Assembly (NCBI RefSeq): GCF_022171985.1
Contig: NZ_JAJVHF010000005.1
Location: 124,001-188,000 of the forward strand
Length of the DNA stretch: 64,000 nt
DNA from: Huaxiibacter chinensis
GTDB lineage: Bacteria; Pseudomonadota; Gammaproteobacteria; Enterobacterales; Enterobacteriaceae
Direction: 5' to 3'
Within the stretch, counting starts at the first letter, position 1. Each line of letters opens with the position of its first letter. The notes beneath the pieces were generated by a model that did not search any database, was not told where the DNA came from, and worked only from the letters and a program-made list of their open reading frames with translations. Of this stretch, positions 17,480 to 27,393 are shown piece after piece. The position numbers and the translations under genes are program-made.

Positions 17480-19069
17480 ATGACTCAGCCGCTTCTGCAT
17501 ATTGATAATTTGTCCATCCGCTTCACGCAGCAAGGTGAATCCCGTGAAGTGGTCAGTGGATTGTCGCTGAAGATTGAGGCAGGTGAAACGCTGGCGCTCG
17601 TCGGCGAGTCGGGGTCAGGTAAAAGCGTCTCTGCGCTTTCCATCCTGCGACTGCTGCCCGCCCCGCCCGTCGTCTACCCGCAGGGCGATATTTTATTCCA
17701 CGGACAGTCGTTGCTGCATGCGGACGAGCAAACGCTGCGCGGCGTTCGCGGAAACAAAATCGCCATGATTTTTCAGGAACCGATGGTGTCGTTGAATCCG
17801 CTGCATACGCTGGAAAAACAGCTGTATGAAGTGCTTTCTCTGCACCGGGGCATGCGCAAAGAAGCCGCACGCGGCGTAATGCTGGATTGCCTGGACCGCA
17901 CCGGGATCCGTAATGCGGCAAAACGCCTGTCGGACTTCCCGCATCAGCTGTCCGGCGGAGAACGTCAGCGCGTGATGATTGCGATGGCGCTCCTGACGCG
18001 CCCCGAACTGCTGATTGCCGATGAGCCAACCACCGCGCTGGATGTCACCGTTCAGGCGCAGATCCTGCAGCTTCTCCGCGAGCTGCGCGATGAGCTGAAC
18101 ATGAGCCTGCTGTTCATTACCCATAACCTGAGTATCGTGAAAAAGCTGGCTGATAACGTGGCGGTGATGCAGAACGGGCATTGCGTGGAGCAAAACAGCA
18201 CAAGCGCCCTGTTCAGCGCACCTAAGCACCCTTACACGCAGCGGCTGCTGAACAGTGAGCCTTCGGGCGATCCTGTACCGCTCACCCCGGGCAGCGCCCC
18301 GTTGCTGAGCGTTGAAAACCTCTCGGTCGCGTTTCCCGTTCGCAAGGGCATTCTTCGCCGGGTTGTCGCAAAGAATACGGTCCTGAAAGCGATCGGTTTT
18401 ACCCTGCGCCCCGGCGAAGCGCTGGGGCTGGTGGGAGAATCGGGATCGGGAAAAAGCACCACGGGGCTTGCGCTGTTACGCCTGATCGCGTCACAGGGCT
18501 CAATACTGTTCGACGGCCAGCCGTTGCATCTCTGGAATCGTCGTCAGATGCTTCCCGTGCGCCCGCGTATGCAGGTGGTTTTCCAGGATCCCAACTCCGC
18601 GCTCAACCCCCGGCTGAGCGTACTGCAAATCATTGAGGAAGGCTTACGCGTCCATCGACCCGACCTTCGCGCCACCCAGCGTGAAGAAGAAGTGATCAAC
18701 GCCATGCAGGAAGTGGGACTGGATCCCGAAACGCGCCACCGTTATCCGGCGTCGTTTTCCGGCGGCCAGCGTCAGCGTATCGCGATCGCCCGCGCGCTGA
18801 TCCTGAAACCGGAACTGATTATTCTGGATGAACCCACCTCTTCGCTCGACAGAACGGTCCAGGCACAGATCCTGGCCTTACTGAAAGGATTGCAGGAAAA
18901 GCACCGGCTGGCCTATATTTTTATCAGCCACGATCTTGAGGTGGTTCGTGCGTTGTGTCATCAGGTGATCGTGCTGCGTCAGGGGGAAGTGGTTGAGCAG
19001 GGAGAGTGTCAGCGCGTCTTTACCGCACCCGCAGAGGACTACACGCGCCAGCTACTGGCACTGCGCTGA
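17480..19069 (+). CDS. yejF: Oligopeptide ABC transporter ATPase YejF (two nucleotide-binding domains)
   Basis: ATPase energising YejABEF. The start is ATG 17480 (MTQPLLHIDN), one base after the yejE stop, giving 529 residues as in E. coli; an upstream in-frame ATG at 17432 lies inside yejE and is not supported. It is a fused double ABC protein. Domain 1 has Walker A GESGSGKS, signature LSGGERQRV and Walker B LLIADEPTTALD. Domain 2 repeats GESGSGKSTTG, FSGGQRQRIAIARAL and LIILDEPTSSLD. Both sites look catalytically complete. It is last in the operon; the convergent yejG ends 2 bp away. Confidence 0.96.
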   Translation: MTQPLLHIDNLSIRFTQQGESREVVSGLSLKIEAGETLALVGESGSGKSVSALSILRLLPAPPVVYPQGDILFHGQSLLHADEQTLRGVRGNKIAMIFQEPMVSLNPLHTLEKQLYEVLSLHRGMRKEAARGVMLDCLDRTGIRNAAKRLSDFPHQLSGGERQRVMIAMALLTRPELLIADEPTTALDVTVQAQILQLLRELRDELNMSLLFITHNLSIVKKLADNVAVMQNGHCVEQNSTSALFSAPKHPYTQRLLNSEPSGDPVPLTPGSAPLLSVENLSVAFPVRKGILRRVVAKNTVLKAIGFTLRPGEALGLVGESGSGKSTTGLALLRLIASQGSILFDGQPLHLWNRRQMLPVRPRMQVVFQDPNSALNPRLSVLQIIEEGLRVHRPDLRATQREEEVINAMQEVGLDPETRHRYPASFSGGQRQRIAIARALILKPELIILDEPTSSLDRTVQAQILALLKGLQEKHRLAYIFISHDLEVVRALCHQVIVLRQGEVVEQGECQRVFTAPAEDYTRQLLALR

Positions 19070-19071
19070 CT

Positions 19072-19416
19072 TCAGAAAGGATACTGCCCGGAGAAGGGCT
19101 CAGCGATAGCAACGCCGAAATTTTTCAGACGGCAGGTTGCGGCAAATTCATCCTGGCTGTTGACGAATAAACACGGCTCGCCTTCACACTCCAGAACGGA
19201 GCTGACCACTTCAATATCGGTTAACGCCTGGCTCAGACGCTCCATCACCGGCCACGCGTTCTCATCGTCCGGGCTTAATAACTTCAGCGCGACCAGTGAG
19301 TTTTCGCCGTTCGTGCCACTTTGCGGAATCGGTTCAACCTTCGAACCTGCAAAGCCCGCAGACCAGCGATAACACTGCGGTAAGCGATGGACGATGGAGA
19401 GTTGTAATGTATTCAC
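19072..19416 (-). CDS. yejG: YejG, conserved enterobacterial protein of unknown function
   Basis: A 114-residue cytosolic protein of the same length as E. coli YejG, starting at GTG 19416 with GGGGAA upstream. No recognised catalytic motif and no signal peptide or TM segment. The acidic central region ([15 protein letters not shown]) and a few conserved cysteines are visible. It is convergent with yejF, with a 2-bp gap and no obvious terminator between them, so the transcripts probably overlap. A role in aminoglycoside sensitivity has been suggested for the family; function is not established from the sequence. Confidence 0.88.
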   Translation of the reverse strand: MNTLQLSIVHRLPQCYRWSAGFAGSKVEPIPQSGTNGENSLVALKLLSPDDENAWPVMERLSQALTDIEVVSSVLECEGEPCLFVNSQDEFAATCRLKNFGVAIAEPFSGQYPF

Positions 19417-19717
19417 GTTCGTTCCCCGGAAGCAAAATTTACTTCACAATTTATTTACATTTATAGTAACACATCATGGCCAGCCTGCCCTGTTTTTGCT
19501 GAGAAACCGTTAACCGACGCGGCTTGCAGAAGGTTAGTGCCTCATTTATCAGAGCGTTTTTTTGTCAGTGACAGGCTTGCTTTCGGGCTATATGTACCCG
19601 TTTCTGCGATCTAACTCAACCTTTTTAACTACAATGGTGTGACTTTTTACACAAATAGATTTTACATAAAAGAAACAAACACCGGGTGAACGAACGCCGC
19701 TTTGGTTGATGTGCATC
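19417..19717. other. bcr-yejG intergenic region
   Basis: About 300 bp without a gene. The bcr terminator lies at its right edge. The minus strand has a TACTATAAAT stretch near 19460-19470 that could include the yejG -10 box, without a good -35. The plus strand around 19640-19715 is AT-rich and ends in the bidirectional terminator, so a short plus-strand transcript is possible but unsupported. Confidence 0.4.
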
Positions 19718-19746
19718 AAAAAAGGGACCACCCGGGTCCCTTTTTT
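19718..19746. terminator. Bidirectional terminator downstream of bcr
   Basis: A6 - GGGACC / GGTCCC stem with a 5-nt loop - T6. It sits 5 bp beyond the bcr stop codon and is symmetric, so it would also stop plus-strand transcription. Confidence 0.93.
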
Positions 19747-19751
19747 GTGCG

Positions 19752-20948
19752 TTATTTCGCCGCTTTCCTCGGCCGACTGGCATAGAGGTAGAAGAAAATG
19801 GAACAGCTCGCGCAAAAGGCGATTGACCAGATCATCGGCCAGGCGGTGTTAAATGTTGCCATAGACAGCAGCGCGCCAATGATAGCGCCAATGCCAAACC
19901 GGAAGGTCCCCGCCAGCGACGACGCCGTCCCCGCCATATGAGGAAATTCGTCGAGGATCACCGCCATCCCATTCGACGACACCATGGACACACAGCCGAC
20001 AAAGGCCGCCACTCCCACCACCAGCGCCCAGAAGCCGATATCAAAGAAGGCGCTAAAGACCATCCAGAGCGCCATGGCGAACTGGATCCACAGGCCCGCG
20101 CGGAACATATTCAGTGCGCCAATCCGGCGAACAAAGCGGCTGTTAATGATGGTCATGATAAACAGGAACACAATGTTCAACGCGAAGTAGTAACCAAAAT
20201 GCTGCGGTGAGACGTGGTTAATTTCGATATAGACGAAAGGCCCGGCACTGAGGAAGGAGAACATGCCTGCAAAGCTAAACCCGCTTGCCAGCATGTAGCT
20301 CAGGACCCGCTTATGGCGAAACAGCGAAGCAAAGTTACCCAGCGTCGTCCGTATATGAAACTTTTGCCGACGCTCAACGGGCAAGGTCTCATTGATAAAG
20401 AAGAAGATCATCGCCGACGCCAGCAGCGCCGCAATCGCCAGGATCCAGAAAATAGCATGCCAGCTAAACCAGACCAGCACCGCGCCCCCCACCATGGGCG
20501 CAACCAGCGGCGCAATGGTGGTGACCAGCATGACAAACGACATCATGCGTGAGAACTCTTCTTTCGGGTAGATATCGCGCATCAGCGCGTTAATCACCAC
20601 ACTCGCCGCCGCGGCGGCAAGCCCATGGAAGAAGCGCATCACAATCAGCTGATCGATAGTCTGAGCTAACGCGCAGGCCACCGCCGCTGCCGCAAATACC
20701 AGCGTGCCGCCGAGGATCACCGGCTTGCGTCCGATGCTGTCGGCCATTGGGCCATACAGCAACTGTCCTACGGCGAACCCAAGGATGTAGGTGCTGAGCG
20801 TCATTTGCGCACTGCCCGCCGGTACGCCAAACTGCGCGGAGATCACCGGCAGCGCGGGCAGATACATATCGATGGACAGCGGCATCAGCATCGCCAGCAG
20901 GCCCAGGATAAAAACAATGCTGAACGAGGTGTGTGGCCTGGTGGTCAC
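19752..20948 (-). CDS. bcr: Bcr/CflA multidrug efflux transporter (bicyclomycin resistance)
   Basis: Drug:proton antiporter of the major facilitator superfamily (DHA1), inner membrane. In E. coli it exports bicyclomycin, sulphonamides, tetracycline and L-cysteine. 398 residues against 396 in E. coli, with twelve hydrophobic segments. MFS motif A reads [11 protein letters not shown] between TM2 and TM3, and the Bcr-typical [11 protein letters not shown] is in TM1. It follows rsuA by 15 bp on the same strand, as in E. coli, so the two may form an operon. A strong terminator follows. Confidence 0.95.
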   Translation of the reverse strand: MTTRPHTSFSIVFILGLLAMLMPLSIDMYLPALPVISAQFGVPAGSAQMTLSTYILGFAVGQLLYGPMADSIGRKPVILGGTLVFAAAAVACALAQTIDQLIVMRFFHGLAAAAASVVINALMRDIYPKEEFSRMMSFVMLVTTIAPLVAPMVGGAVLVWFSWHAIFWILAIAALLASAMIFFFINETLPVERRQKFHIRTTLGNFASLFRHKRVLSYMLASGFSFAGMFSFLSAGPFVYIEINHVSPQHFGYYFALNIVFLFIMTIINSRFVRRIGALNMFRAGLWIQFAMALWMVFSAFFDIGFWALVVGVAAFVGCVSMVSSNGMAVILDEFPHMAGTASSLAGTFRFGIGAIIGALLSMATFNTAWPMIWSIAFCASCSIFFYLYASRPRKAAK

Positions 20949-20963
20949 AGGGTGCTCCTGAAA

Positions 20964-21671
20964 TTAGCGTGGGGGCATGCCAATGCTGGCAATCTCGGCT
21001 TCCGTTAACGGGCGATATTCACCGGGTTCGAGATCCGCATCGAGCGCAATGTCGCCAATCCGTTCACGATGCAACCCCACCACGCGGTTGCCGACTGCGG
21101 CAAACATTCGCTTCACCTGGTGGTAGCGACCTTCGCTGATGGTGAGACGCACTTCAGTGGGGGTAATCACTTCCAGCACCGCCGGTTTGGTCAGATCCTT
21201 TTCATTATGGAGCTGGACGCCGTGGGTGAACTGCGCCGCGGTGTCATCCGCTACCGGCGACTCCAGCGTCACCAGATAGGTTTTTTCACAATGATGACGC
21301 GGGGAGGTCACACGGTGGGACCACTGACCGTCGTCAGTCATCAGCACCAGACCCGTGGTATCGATATCCAGACGCCCCGCCGCGTGAAGCTTGTGCGCCA
21401 CGGGTTCATCCAGGAAATAGAGCACCGTTGGGTGATCCGGGTCGTCGGTTGAGCAGACATAGCCTTGTGGCTTGTTCAGCATAAAATAACGCGGGCCGAG
21501 CTGTTGGGTCAGCGTATTGCCATCGAACTCTACCTCGTGCGCAGGCAGCAGTTTGAAAGCACTGTCACGGACAACGTCGCCGTCCACGGTAACGCGGCTG
21601 GCGCGTATCTCACGCCCGGCAATAGCGCGGCTTACGCTGAGTTGCTGAGCGATAAACTTATCAAGTCGCAT
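20964..21671 (-). CDS. rsuA: 16S rRNA pseudouridine(516) synthase RsuA
   Basis: Converts U516 of 16S rRNA to pseudouridine. 235 residues. The N-terminal S4 RNA-binding domain ([15 protein letters not shown], residues 1-60) is followed by the catalytic domain, with the essential aspartate in [10 protein letters not shown] (Asp102, same number as in E. coli). A conserved C-terminal RYHQVKRMF segment completes the RsuA/RluB/E/F family pattern. It is divergent from radD, with about 150 bp between, and bcr follows after 15 bp. Confidence 0.96.
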   Translation of the reverse strand: MRLDKFIAQQLSVSRAIAGREIRASRVTVDGDVVRDSAFKLLPAHEVEFDGNTLTQQLGPRYFMLNKPQGYVCSTDDPDHPTVLYFLDEPVAHKLHAAGRLDIDTTGLVLMTDDGQWSHRVTSPRHHCEKTYLVTLESPVADDTAAQFTHGVQLHNEKDLTKPAVLEVITPTEVRLTISEGRYHQVKRMFAAVGNRVVGLHRERIGDIALDADLEPGEYRPLTEAEIASIGMPPR

Positions 21672-21822
21672 GAAATCTTTTTAGCCTTAATGGTGCAGGG
21701 AGTCGGACAACATGTCCGAAAAATAAGCAGTCAAGAACGGTCCAGTATAACGGTCTATTAGCGCCACTCAAGGGAAAAAGTTTCGTGGCATACTATGTGC
21801 GAGATAACCAATCAGAGAACCC

Positions 21823-23583
21823 ATGACTTTCACACTTCGTCCTTACCAGCAAGAAGCCGTAGACGCCACGCTCGCCTGGTTTCGCAAACATCAAGAGCCT
21901 GCGGCAATCGTGCTCCCTACAGGCGCGGGCAAAAGCCTGGTCATTGCTGAACTGGCGCGCCTCGCCCGCGGTCGCGTGCTGGTGCTGGCGCATGTCAAAG
22001 AACTGGTCGCGCAAAACCACGCCAAATACCAGGCGCTGGGCCTGGAGGCCGATATTTTCGCCGCCGGGTTGAAGCGTAAAGAGAGCCACGGGAAAGTGGT
22101 GTTTGGCAGCGTACAGTCCGTGGCCCGCAATCTGGAACTTTTTCGCAGCGAATTTTCGTTGTTGATTATCGACGAATGCCACCGCATCAGCGATGACGAC
22201 GACAGCCAGTATCAGCAAATTCTTGCGCATCTGAAGTCGGTCAATCCCGCTATTCGCCTGCTTGGGCTTACGGCCACCCCGTTTCGCCTGGGGAAAGGCT
22301 GGATTTACCAGTTCCATTATCACGGGATGGTGCGCGGAAATGAGAATGCGCTGTTCCGCGACTGCATCTATGAACTGCCGCTTCGCTATATGATTAAGCA
22401 CGGTTATCTGACCCCGCCGGAGCGTCTGGATATGCCGGTCGTGCAGTATGACTTCAGCCGTTTGCAGGCGCAGAGTAATGGTTTATTCAGCGAAGCCGAT
22501 TTGAACGGAGAGCTGAAAAAACAGCAGCGCATCACGCCGCATATCATCAGCCAGATAGAAGAGTTCGCGCAAACGCGCCGGGGCGTGATGATTTTTGCCT
22601 CCACCGTGGAACACGCCAGGGAGGTCGTCGGCCTGCTTCCGGCTAACGATGCTGCACTGATTACGGGCGATACACCCGGCCCCGAGCGGGACGCGCTCAT
22701 TGACGCGTTCAAAGCGCAGCAATTCCGCTATCTGGTGAATGTCTCGGTCCTCACCACCGGCTTCGATGCCCCCCATGTCGATCTGATTGCGATTCTGCGC
22801 CCCACCGAATCCGTCAGCCTTTATCAGCAGATCGTCGGACGAGGGCTGCGCCTGGCCCCGGGGAAAAAGGATTGTCTGATTCTGGATTATGCGGGCAATC
22901 CGCACGATCTTTACGCGCCAGAAGTGGGCACGCCAAAAGGCAAAAGTGACAACGTGCCGGTGCAGGTATTTTGTCCCACCTGCGGATTCGCCAATACCTT
23001 CTGGGGCAAAACCACCGCCGACGGCACGCTGATTGAACATTTTGGTCGCCGCTGCCAGGGCTGGTTTGACGATGACGAAGGACATCGTGAACAGTGTGAT
23101 TACCGCTTTCGGTTTAAAAACTGCCCGCAGTGCAATGCCGAAAACGACATTGCCGCCCGCCGCTGCCGGGAGTGCGACACCGTGCTGGTCGATCCGGATG
23201 ATATGCTGAAAGCGGCGCTGAAACTTAAAGACGCCCTGGTGCTGCGCTGTTCGGGGATGACGTTGCAAGCCGGCGCCGATGACAAAGGTGAGTGGCTTAA
23301 AATTACCTATTATGACGAAGACGGCGCAGACGTCAGCGAGCGGTTCCGGCTGCAAACGCCTGCCCAGCGTACCGCCTTTGAGCAACTGTTTATCCGTCCG
23401 CATACCCGTACGCCCGGCGTGCCGCTGCGCTGGATAACCGTTGCCGACATCCTTCATCAGGCACCCTTATTGCGCCATCCCGATTTTGTTGTTGCGCGAA
23501 AGAAGGGCCAGTTCTGGCAGGTTCGGGAAAAGGTCTTTGACTATGAAGGCCGTTTTCGCCGGGCGAATGAATTGCGTGGCTGA
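21823..23583 (+). CDS. radD: RadD (YejH), superfamily 2 helicase-like DNA repair protein
   Basis: Helps process recombination intermediates and binds SSB in E. coli. 586 residues, the E. coli length. Helicase motifs: Walker A LPTGAGKS (Lys37), DEAD-type DECH (Asp117-His120), motif [11 protein letters not shown], and motif [18 protein letters not shown]-terminal zinc-finger region carries paired cysteines ([20 protein letters not shown]). The start ATG 21823 lies shortly after an AACC AATCAGAGAA leader with modest Shine-Dalgarno. rplY follows 124 bp downstream from its own promoter. Confidence 0.95.
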   Translation: MTFTLRPYQQEAVDATLAWFRKHQEPAAIVLPTGAGKSLVIAELARLARGRVLVLAHVKELVAQNHAKYQALGLEADIFAAGLKRKESHGKVVFGSVQSVARNLELFRSEFSLLIIDECHRISDDDDSQYQQILAHLKSVNPAIRLLGLTATPFRLGKGWIYQFHYHGMVRGNENALFRDCIYELPLRYMIKHGYLTPPERLDMPVVQYDFSRLQAQSNGLFSEADLNGELKKQQRITPHIISQIEEFAQTRRGVMIFASTVEHAREVVGLLPANDAALITGDTPGPERDALIDAFKAQQFRYLVNVSVLTTGFDAPHVDLIAILRPTESVSLYQQIVGRGLRLAPGKKDCLILDYAGNPHDLYAPEVGTPKGKSDNVPVQVFCPTCGFANTFWGKTTADGTLIEHFGRRCQGWFDDDEGHREQCDYRFRFKNCPQCNAENDIAARRCRECDTVLVDPDDMLKAALKLKDALVLRCSGMTLQAGADDKGEWLKITYYDEDGADVSERFRLQTPAQRTAFEQLFIRPHTRTPGVPLRWITVADILHQAPLLRHPDFVVARKKGQFWQVREKVFDYEGRFRRANELRG

Positions 23584-23594
23584 GGGACTTTTCA

Positions 23595-23623
23595 TTGATG
23601 TAGGGCGCGTTTAAGTATAAAAT
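23595..23623 (+). promoter_or_regulatory. rplY promoter
   Basis: -35 TTGATG (23595-23600), 17-bp spacer, -10 TAAAAT (23618-23623) within TATAAAAT. The -35 lies 12 bp after the radD stop, so rplY should have its own sigma-70 promoter. Confidence 0.7.
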
Positions 23624-23629
23624 GCCGCC

Positions 23630-23707
23630 CGCTTCACATCCGTGGGGCAGAACACTCACCTGTTGCTGGGTCGCCTGTAGCAGGGTTTTAAATACAGAGA
23701 GAAATCA
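23630..23707 (+). promoter_or_regulatory. rplY 5' leader, likely autogenous control region
   Basis: About 78 nt between the predicted promoter and the start codon. It is GC-rich in the middle, with complementary CCTG...CAGG segments, and only a weak GAGAG before the ATG. bL25 is known to repress its own translation in E. coli relatives, so a structured operator is expected here. The structure itself is inferred. Confidence 0.5.
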
Positions 23708-23992
23708 ATGTTTACTATCGATGCAGAAGTTCGTAACGTGCAGGGCAAGGGTGCGAGCCGCCGCCTGCGTACCGCCAACAAGTTCCCGGCTATCATTTAT
23801 GGTGGCGAAGCTGCTCCAGTTGCAATCGAACTGGATCACGACAAAGTGTGGAACATGCAGACTAAAGCTGGTTTTTACGGCGAAGTTCTGACCCTCGTTG
23901 TTGACGGTAAAGAAGAAAAAGTGAAAGTTCAGGCTGTTCAGCGTCACCCGTTCAAGCCAAAACTGACTCACATCGACTTCGTTCGCGCATAA
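23708..23992 (+). CDS. rplY: 50S ribosomal protein bL25
   Basis: Binds loop E of 5S rRNA in the central protuberance of the large subunit. 94 residues, the single-domain short form (no CTC extension), as in E. coli. N-terminus [21 protein letters not shown] and C-terminus [15 protein letters not shown] are canonical. Codon use is strongly biased to common codons, as expected for a highly expressed gene. The stop codon lies inside a long terminator hairpin shared with yejK. Confidence 0.98.
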   Translation: MFTIDAEVRNVQGKGASRRLRTANKFPAIIYGGEAAPVAIELDHDKVWNMQTKAGFYGEVLTLVVDGKEEKVKVQAVQRHPFKPKLTHIDFVRA

Positions 23993-23993
23993 T

Positions 23994-24040
23994 AGCCGCC
24001 ATAAAAAAACCCCGCATTGCGGGGTTTTTTTATGGCGGCT
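23994..24040. terminator. Shared rplY/yejK bidirectional terminator
   Basis: A near-perfect palindrome: AGCCGCCAT, seven A's, CCCCGC, loop ATT, GCGGGG, seven T's, ATGGCGGCT. The 22-bp stem extends to within a base or two of the stop codons of both convergent genes. Confidence 0.95.
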
Positions 24041-25046
24041 ATTTCCCGCCTGACGTCCGGCGCTGAAGCTGATCGCGCAGATTGGGCGGCGTGCCTTTGA
24101 TCGTCAGCGTGTCGGTTGCCGGATCCCAGAAGATACGTTCCCCCAACAGCATGGCATCAAAGTTAATGCTTAACCCACCGCCGCTACCGGCGAATTTGGT
24201 TAACTGGCGCAGCGTGCTGCGATCCGCCGGGAAGCTCTCTTCCAGCTCGTACCCCTTATCCGCCGTAAACTCGTGGAAGCTCACCTCGCTAACGCCCGCC
24301 AGCTCTTTTGAGAGCGATTCCAGTTCAATCTCCTCCCCTGCCTGAAGCTGTTCGTTGCAATAGCTGTACACCTGCTGACGCACGGTCTGGCGTTCAGATT
24401 TGTCCAGCTGCGCTTCTGCGGTGAAATCATCTACCGCCTGCAGCAGGCCTTTATTCTGCGCTTTTGCGTTCAGGCCTTCGCTGGCCCCGAGGAAGTCCAT
24501 AAAGAAGTCAGCGACTTTACGGCCAACGCGCCCTTTCAGGAAGGTGAGATAGCGCGTTGATTCCGGATTTGTTTCCCACTCCGTCAAATCGATACGCGCC
24601 ACGATATCCGCGTGGTTGATATCCAGGTAATGGGTCGAACTGATATCCAGCTGCTCATTGACGCGCATGCTGCTAAGGTTGTTCAGCACGGTCACCAGCA
24701 GGTAGTCTACGGCCAGATAGCGATACTGACAGAACAGGACGATACCGCCCTCCGCAAAGGGATATTTTGCCAGCTCGTCACGTAAGCGTCCGGTCGCCGC
24801 ACGGCTGAACGGCAAAAATTCTTCTTCGCCCTGACGCTGCAGGCGCAAAGCTTGCGCCAGCTCGCTGTCCTCATTAAACATGCCGTAGGCTTTATTCTTG
24901 GCGCTGTAGACGCGGTGTAATTCTGCCATCATCTCTACAACGGTAGGCGTTGGTTCAAGTAACGAATCGCGCAGCACCAGCTCAAGGGTTTGCTCATCAC
25001 GCTTGATAAGCTGGTGAAGGGCAATCTGGTTGATATCCAGACTCAT
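24039..25046 (-). CDS. yejK: Nucleoid-associated protein YejK (NdpA)
   Basis: Abundant nucleoid-associated protein of the 37-kDa NdpA family; exact role unclear, interacts with topoisomerase IV in E. coli. 335 residues, as in E. coli. The start [13 protein letters not shown] has a good ribosome-binding site (CAGGAGAG). No catalytic motif. The basic C-terminus ([16 protein letters not shown]) is the likely DNA-contacting part. It is divergent from yejL, and convergent with rplY through a shared terminator. Confidence 0.95.
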   Translation of the reverse strand: MSLDINQIALHQLIKRDEQTLELVLRDSLLEPTPTVVEMMAELHRVYSAKNKAYGMFNEDSELAQALRLQRQGEEEFLPFSRAATGRLRDELAKYPFAEGGIVLFCQYRYLAVDYLLVTVLNNLSSMRVNEQLDISSTHYLDINHADIVARIDLTEWETNPESTRYLTFLKGRVGRKVADFFMDFLGASEGLNAKAQNKGLLQAVDDFTAEAQLDKSERQTVRQQVYSYCNEQLQAGEEIELESLSKELAGVSEVSFHEFTADKGYELEESFPADRSTLRQLTKFAGSGGGLSINFDAMLLGERIFWDPATDTLTIKGTPPNLRDQLQRRTSGGK

Positions 25047-25180
25047 GATAAACTCTCCTGTTAGACCGGGCGGTATTCAACCACCACCAACGCATGTGTG
25101 CAATAGAAGATAAAAAAGGGGAAAAAAAGCTGTCGCTACGGTACTATGTTGCCCTTTCATCAACGAAATGATTTTGATTT

Positions 25181-25408
25181 ATGCCACAACATTCCCGCTA
25201 CAGTGACGAACACGTTGAACAACTGCTCAGTGAGCTGGTCAACGTACTGGAAAAACATAAAACGCCGACCGATCTCTCCCTGATGGTTTTGGGAAATATG
25301 GTCACTAACCTTATCAATACCAGCGTGGCTCCGGCTCAACGTCAGGCGATCGCCAAATCCTTCGCCCAGGCCTTGCAGTCTTCAGTGAGCGACGACCAGG
25401 CGCATTAA
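25181..25408 (+). CDS. yejL: YejL, UPF0352 family protein
   Basis: A 75-residue protein matching E. coli YejL in length and sequence ([27 protein letters not shown]). All-helical and probably dimeric by family; function unknown. No obvious Shine-Dalgarno precedes the ATG (AT-rich TGATTT). yejM starts 20 bp after its stop, so the two are probably co-transcribed, as in E. coli. Confidence 0.93.
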   Translation: MPQHSRYSDEHVEQLLSELVNVLEKHKTPTDLSLMVLGNMVTNLINTSVAPAQRQAIAKSFAQALQSSVSDDQAH

Positions 25409-25427
25409 GGGAAACGAACAACAGTTT

Positions 25428-27188
25428 ATGGTGACGAATCGTCAGCGCTACCGCGAAAAAGTCTCCCAGATGGTCAGCTGGGGGCACTGGTTTGCCCTGT
25501 TCAACATTCTGTTGGCCATGGTGATTGGCAGCCGTTATCTGTTCGTGGCCGACTGGCCGACGACATTAACCGGGCGTGTATACTCCTGGATTAGCGTTGT
25601 GGGTCATTTTAGCTTCCTGGTTTTCGCCACCTATTTGCTGATTCTTTTCCCGCTGACATTCGTTGTGATGTCGCAGCGGCTGATGCGATTTTTATCGGCC
25701 ATCCTCGCCACGATCGGCATGACGTTACTGCTGATCGACAGCGAAGTCTTTACCCGTTTCCACCTGCATCTCAACCCCATCGTCTGGGAACTGGTCATTA
25801 ACCCTGACCAGAACGAAACCGCGCGCGACTGGCAGCTGATGTTTATCAGTGTGCCCATTATCCTGCTGATTGAGATGCTGTTTGCCACCTGGAGCTGGCA
25901 AAAGCTTCGGAGCCTGACCCGCCGTCGTCACTACGCCAAACCTGTGGCAGCGCTGTTTTTCGTCGCCTTTATCAGCTCACACGTCATGTATATCTGGGCG
26001 GATGCCAATTTCTATCGTCCTGTGACGATGCAGCGCGCCAATCTGCCGCTCTCTTATCCGATGACGGCCCGTCGCTTCCTCGAGAAACACGGCCTGCTCG
26101 ATGCGCAGGAGTATCAGCGTCGACTGGTCGAGCAAGGCAACCCCGAAGCGGTGTCAGTCCAGTATCCGCTCAGTGATTTACGCTACCGCGATATGGGCCG
26201 TGGTCAGAACGTGCTGCTGATAACCGTAGACGGGCTGAACTACTCGCGCTTTGAGAAACAAATGCCTGTCCTGGCGGACTTTGCCGAGAAGAATATCAGT
26301 TTTACCCAGCATATGAGCTCGGGGAATAATACTGATGCGGGCATCTTCGGCCTGTTCTACGGTATTTCGCCAAGCTATATGGACGGCGTGTTGTCTTCCC
26401 GCACGCCCGCCGCGCTGATCACCTCGTTGAACCAGCAAGGCTATCAGTTGGGTCTGTTCTCTTCAGACGGCTTCACCAGCCCACTCTATCGTCAGGCATT
26501 GCTCTCTGATTTCTCACTGCCTGCGGCACGTAGCCAGTCTGATGAGCAGACGGCCAGCCAGTGGATAAACTGGTTAAACCGCTACGCGCAGGAAGATAAC
26601 CGCTGGTTCTCCTGGGTCGCCCTGAATGGCACCACGCTGGATGATACACAGCAGAAGGGTTTCACCCGCCGTTACCATCGTGCAGCAGAAGAAGTGGATA
26701 ACCAGATTGGTCGCGTCCTGAAGGCCTTACAGGATGCAGGCAAGCTTGAAAATACCGTCGTGATCGTGACGGCAGGCCATGGCGTTCCTCTGGGCGATGA
26801 AGTCAAAGACACTAACTGGGCTCGCCCTAACCTGCACGTTCCGCTGGTGATCCACTGGCCGGGCACGCCTGCGCAACACATTACTATGCTGACCGATCAC
26901 AAAGATGTGATGACCACGCTGATGCAACGCCTGCTGCATGTGAGCACGCCAGCCATTGAGTATTCGCAGGGGCAGGATCTGTTTAGCGCCACGCGCCGCC
27001 ATAACTGGGTCACCGCGGCCAACAGTCATACGCTTGCCGTGACCACACCGGCGTTTACGCTGGTGCTGAACAGCAACGGGACCTACCAGACCTACAATCT
27101 GAACGGCGAAAAAATTAAAGATCAAAAACCGCAGTTGAGTTTGTTGCTGCAGGTGCTCACGGATGAAAAGCGCTTTATCGCTAACTGA
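25428..27188 (+). CDS. yejM: Inner-membrane LPS sensor YejM (PbgA/LapC)
   Basis: Essential regulator in E. coli that senses periplasmic-leaflet LPS and restrains LapB/FtsH-mediated degradation of LpxC, so tuning LPS synthesis. 586 residues, as in E. coli. Five TM segments lie in about the first 190 residues, and a periplasmic alkaline phosphatase/sulfatase-like domain follows (QNVLLITVDGLNYSRF, SSGNNTDAGIFGLFYG). The linker between TM and domain (TMQRANLPLSYPMTARRFLEKHG) is the lipid A-binding segment of the family and is well conserved. Confidence 0.96.
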   Translation: MVTNRQRYREKVSQMVSWGHWFALFNILLAMVIGSRYLFVADWPTTLTGRVYSWISVVGHFSFLVFATYLLILFPLTFVVMSQRLMRFLSAILATIGMTLLLIDSEVFTRFHLHLNPIVWELVINPDQNETARDWQLMFISVPIILLIEMLFATWSWQKLRSLTRRRHYAKPVAALFFVAFISSHVMYIWADANFYRPVTMQRANLPLSYPMTARRFLEKHGLLDAQEYQRRLVEQGNPEAVSVQYPLSDLRYRDMGRGQNVLLITVDGLNYSRFEKQMPVLADFAEKNISFTQHMSSGNNTDAGIFGLFYGISPSYMDGVLSSRTPAALITSLNQQGYQLGLFSSDGFTSPLYRQALLSDFSLPAARSQSDEQTASQWINWLNRYAQEDNRWFSWVALNGTTLDDTQQKGFTRRYHRAAEEVDNQIGRVLKALQDAGKLENTVVIVTAGHGVPLGDEVKDTNWARPNLHVPLVIHWPGTPAQHITMLTDHKDVMTTLMQRLLHVSTPAIEYSQGQDLFSATRRHNWVTAANSHTLAVTTPAFTLVLNSNGTYQTYNLNGEKIKDQKPQLSLLLQVLTDEKRFIAN

Positions 27189-27219
27189 TTAATTATTAAT
27201 CGTTTAGTAACCTGTTTTC

Positions 27220-27250
27220 TTGCATTCAGCAAAAAAACAGGTAGGATAAT
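27220..27250 (+). promoter_or_regulatory. Candidate tRNA-Pro promoter
   Basis: TTGCAT (27220-27225), 16-bp spacer, TAGGAT (27242-27247), then AAT and a GC-containing discriminator before the tRNA 5' end. Confidence 0.5.
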
Positions 27251-27261
27251 TTGCAATGCGT

Positions 27262-27338
27262 CGGCACGTAGCGCAGCCTGGTAGCGCACCGTCATGGGGT
27301 GTCGGGGGTCGGAGGTTCAAATCCTCTCGTGCCGACCA
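27262..27338 (+). tRNA. proL: tRNA-Pro (anticodon GGG)
   Basis: 77-nt cloverleaf: acceptor CGGCACG / CGTGCCG with encoded ACCA end. The D-arm is GCGC / GCGC. The anticodon loop ATGGGGT places GGG at positions 34-36. The T-arm is GGAGG-TTCAAAT-CCTCT. The anticodon reads CCC and CCU, matching E. coli proL, which also lies just after yejM. A strong terminator follows 13 nt on. No integrase gene is adjacent, so it does not mark an island here. Confidence 0.97.
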
Positions 27339-27350
27339 AAAATCCCTATA

Positions 27351-27380
27351 AAAAAACCAACCCTCAGGGTTGGTTTTTTT
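27351..27380. terminator. Terminator after tRNA-Pro
   Basis: AAAAAACCAACCC / GGGTTGGTTTTTTT stem with a 2-4-nt loop (TCAG). Symmetric; it ends 14 bp before the stop of the convergent small membrane gene and can serve both. Confidence 0.93.
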
Positions 27381-27393
27381 GTTTCTGACTCGC

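Noticed and set aside
22483..23457. A 324-codon open frame antisense to radD
   Set aside because: Embedded in a convincing conserved gene; low-complexity translation and no start signal.
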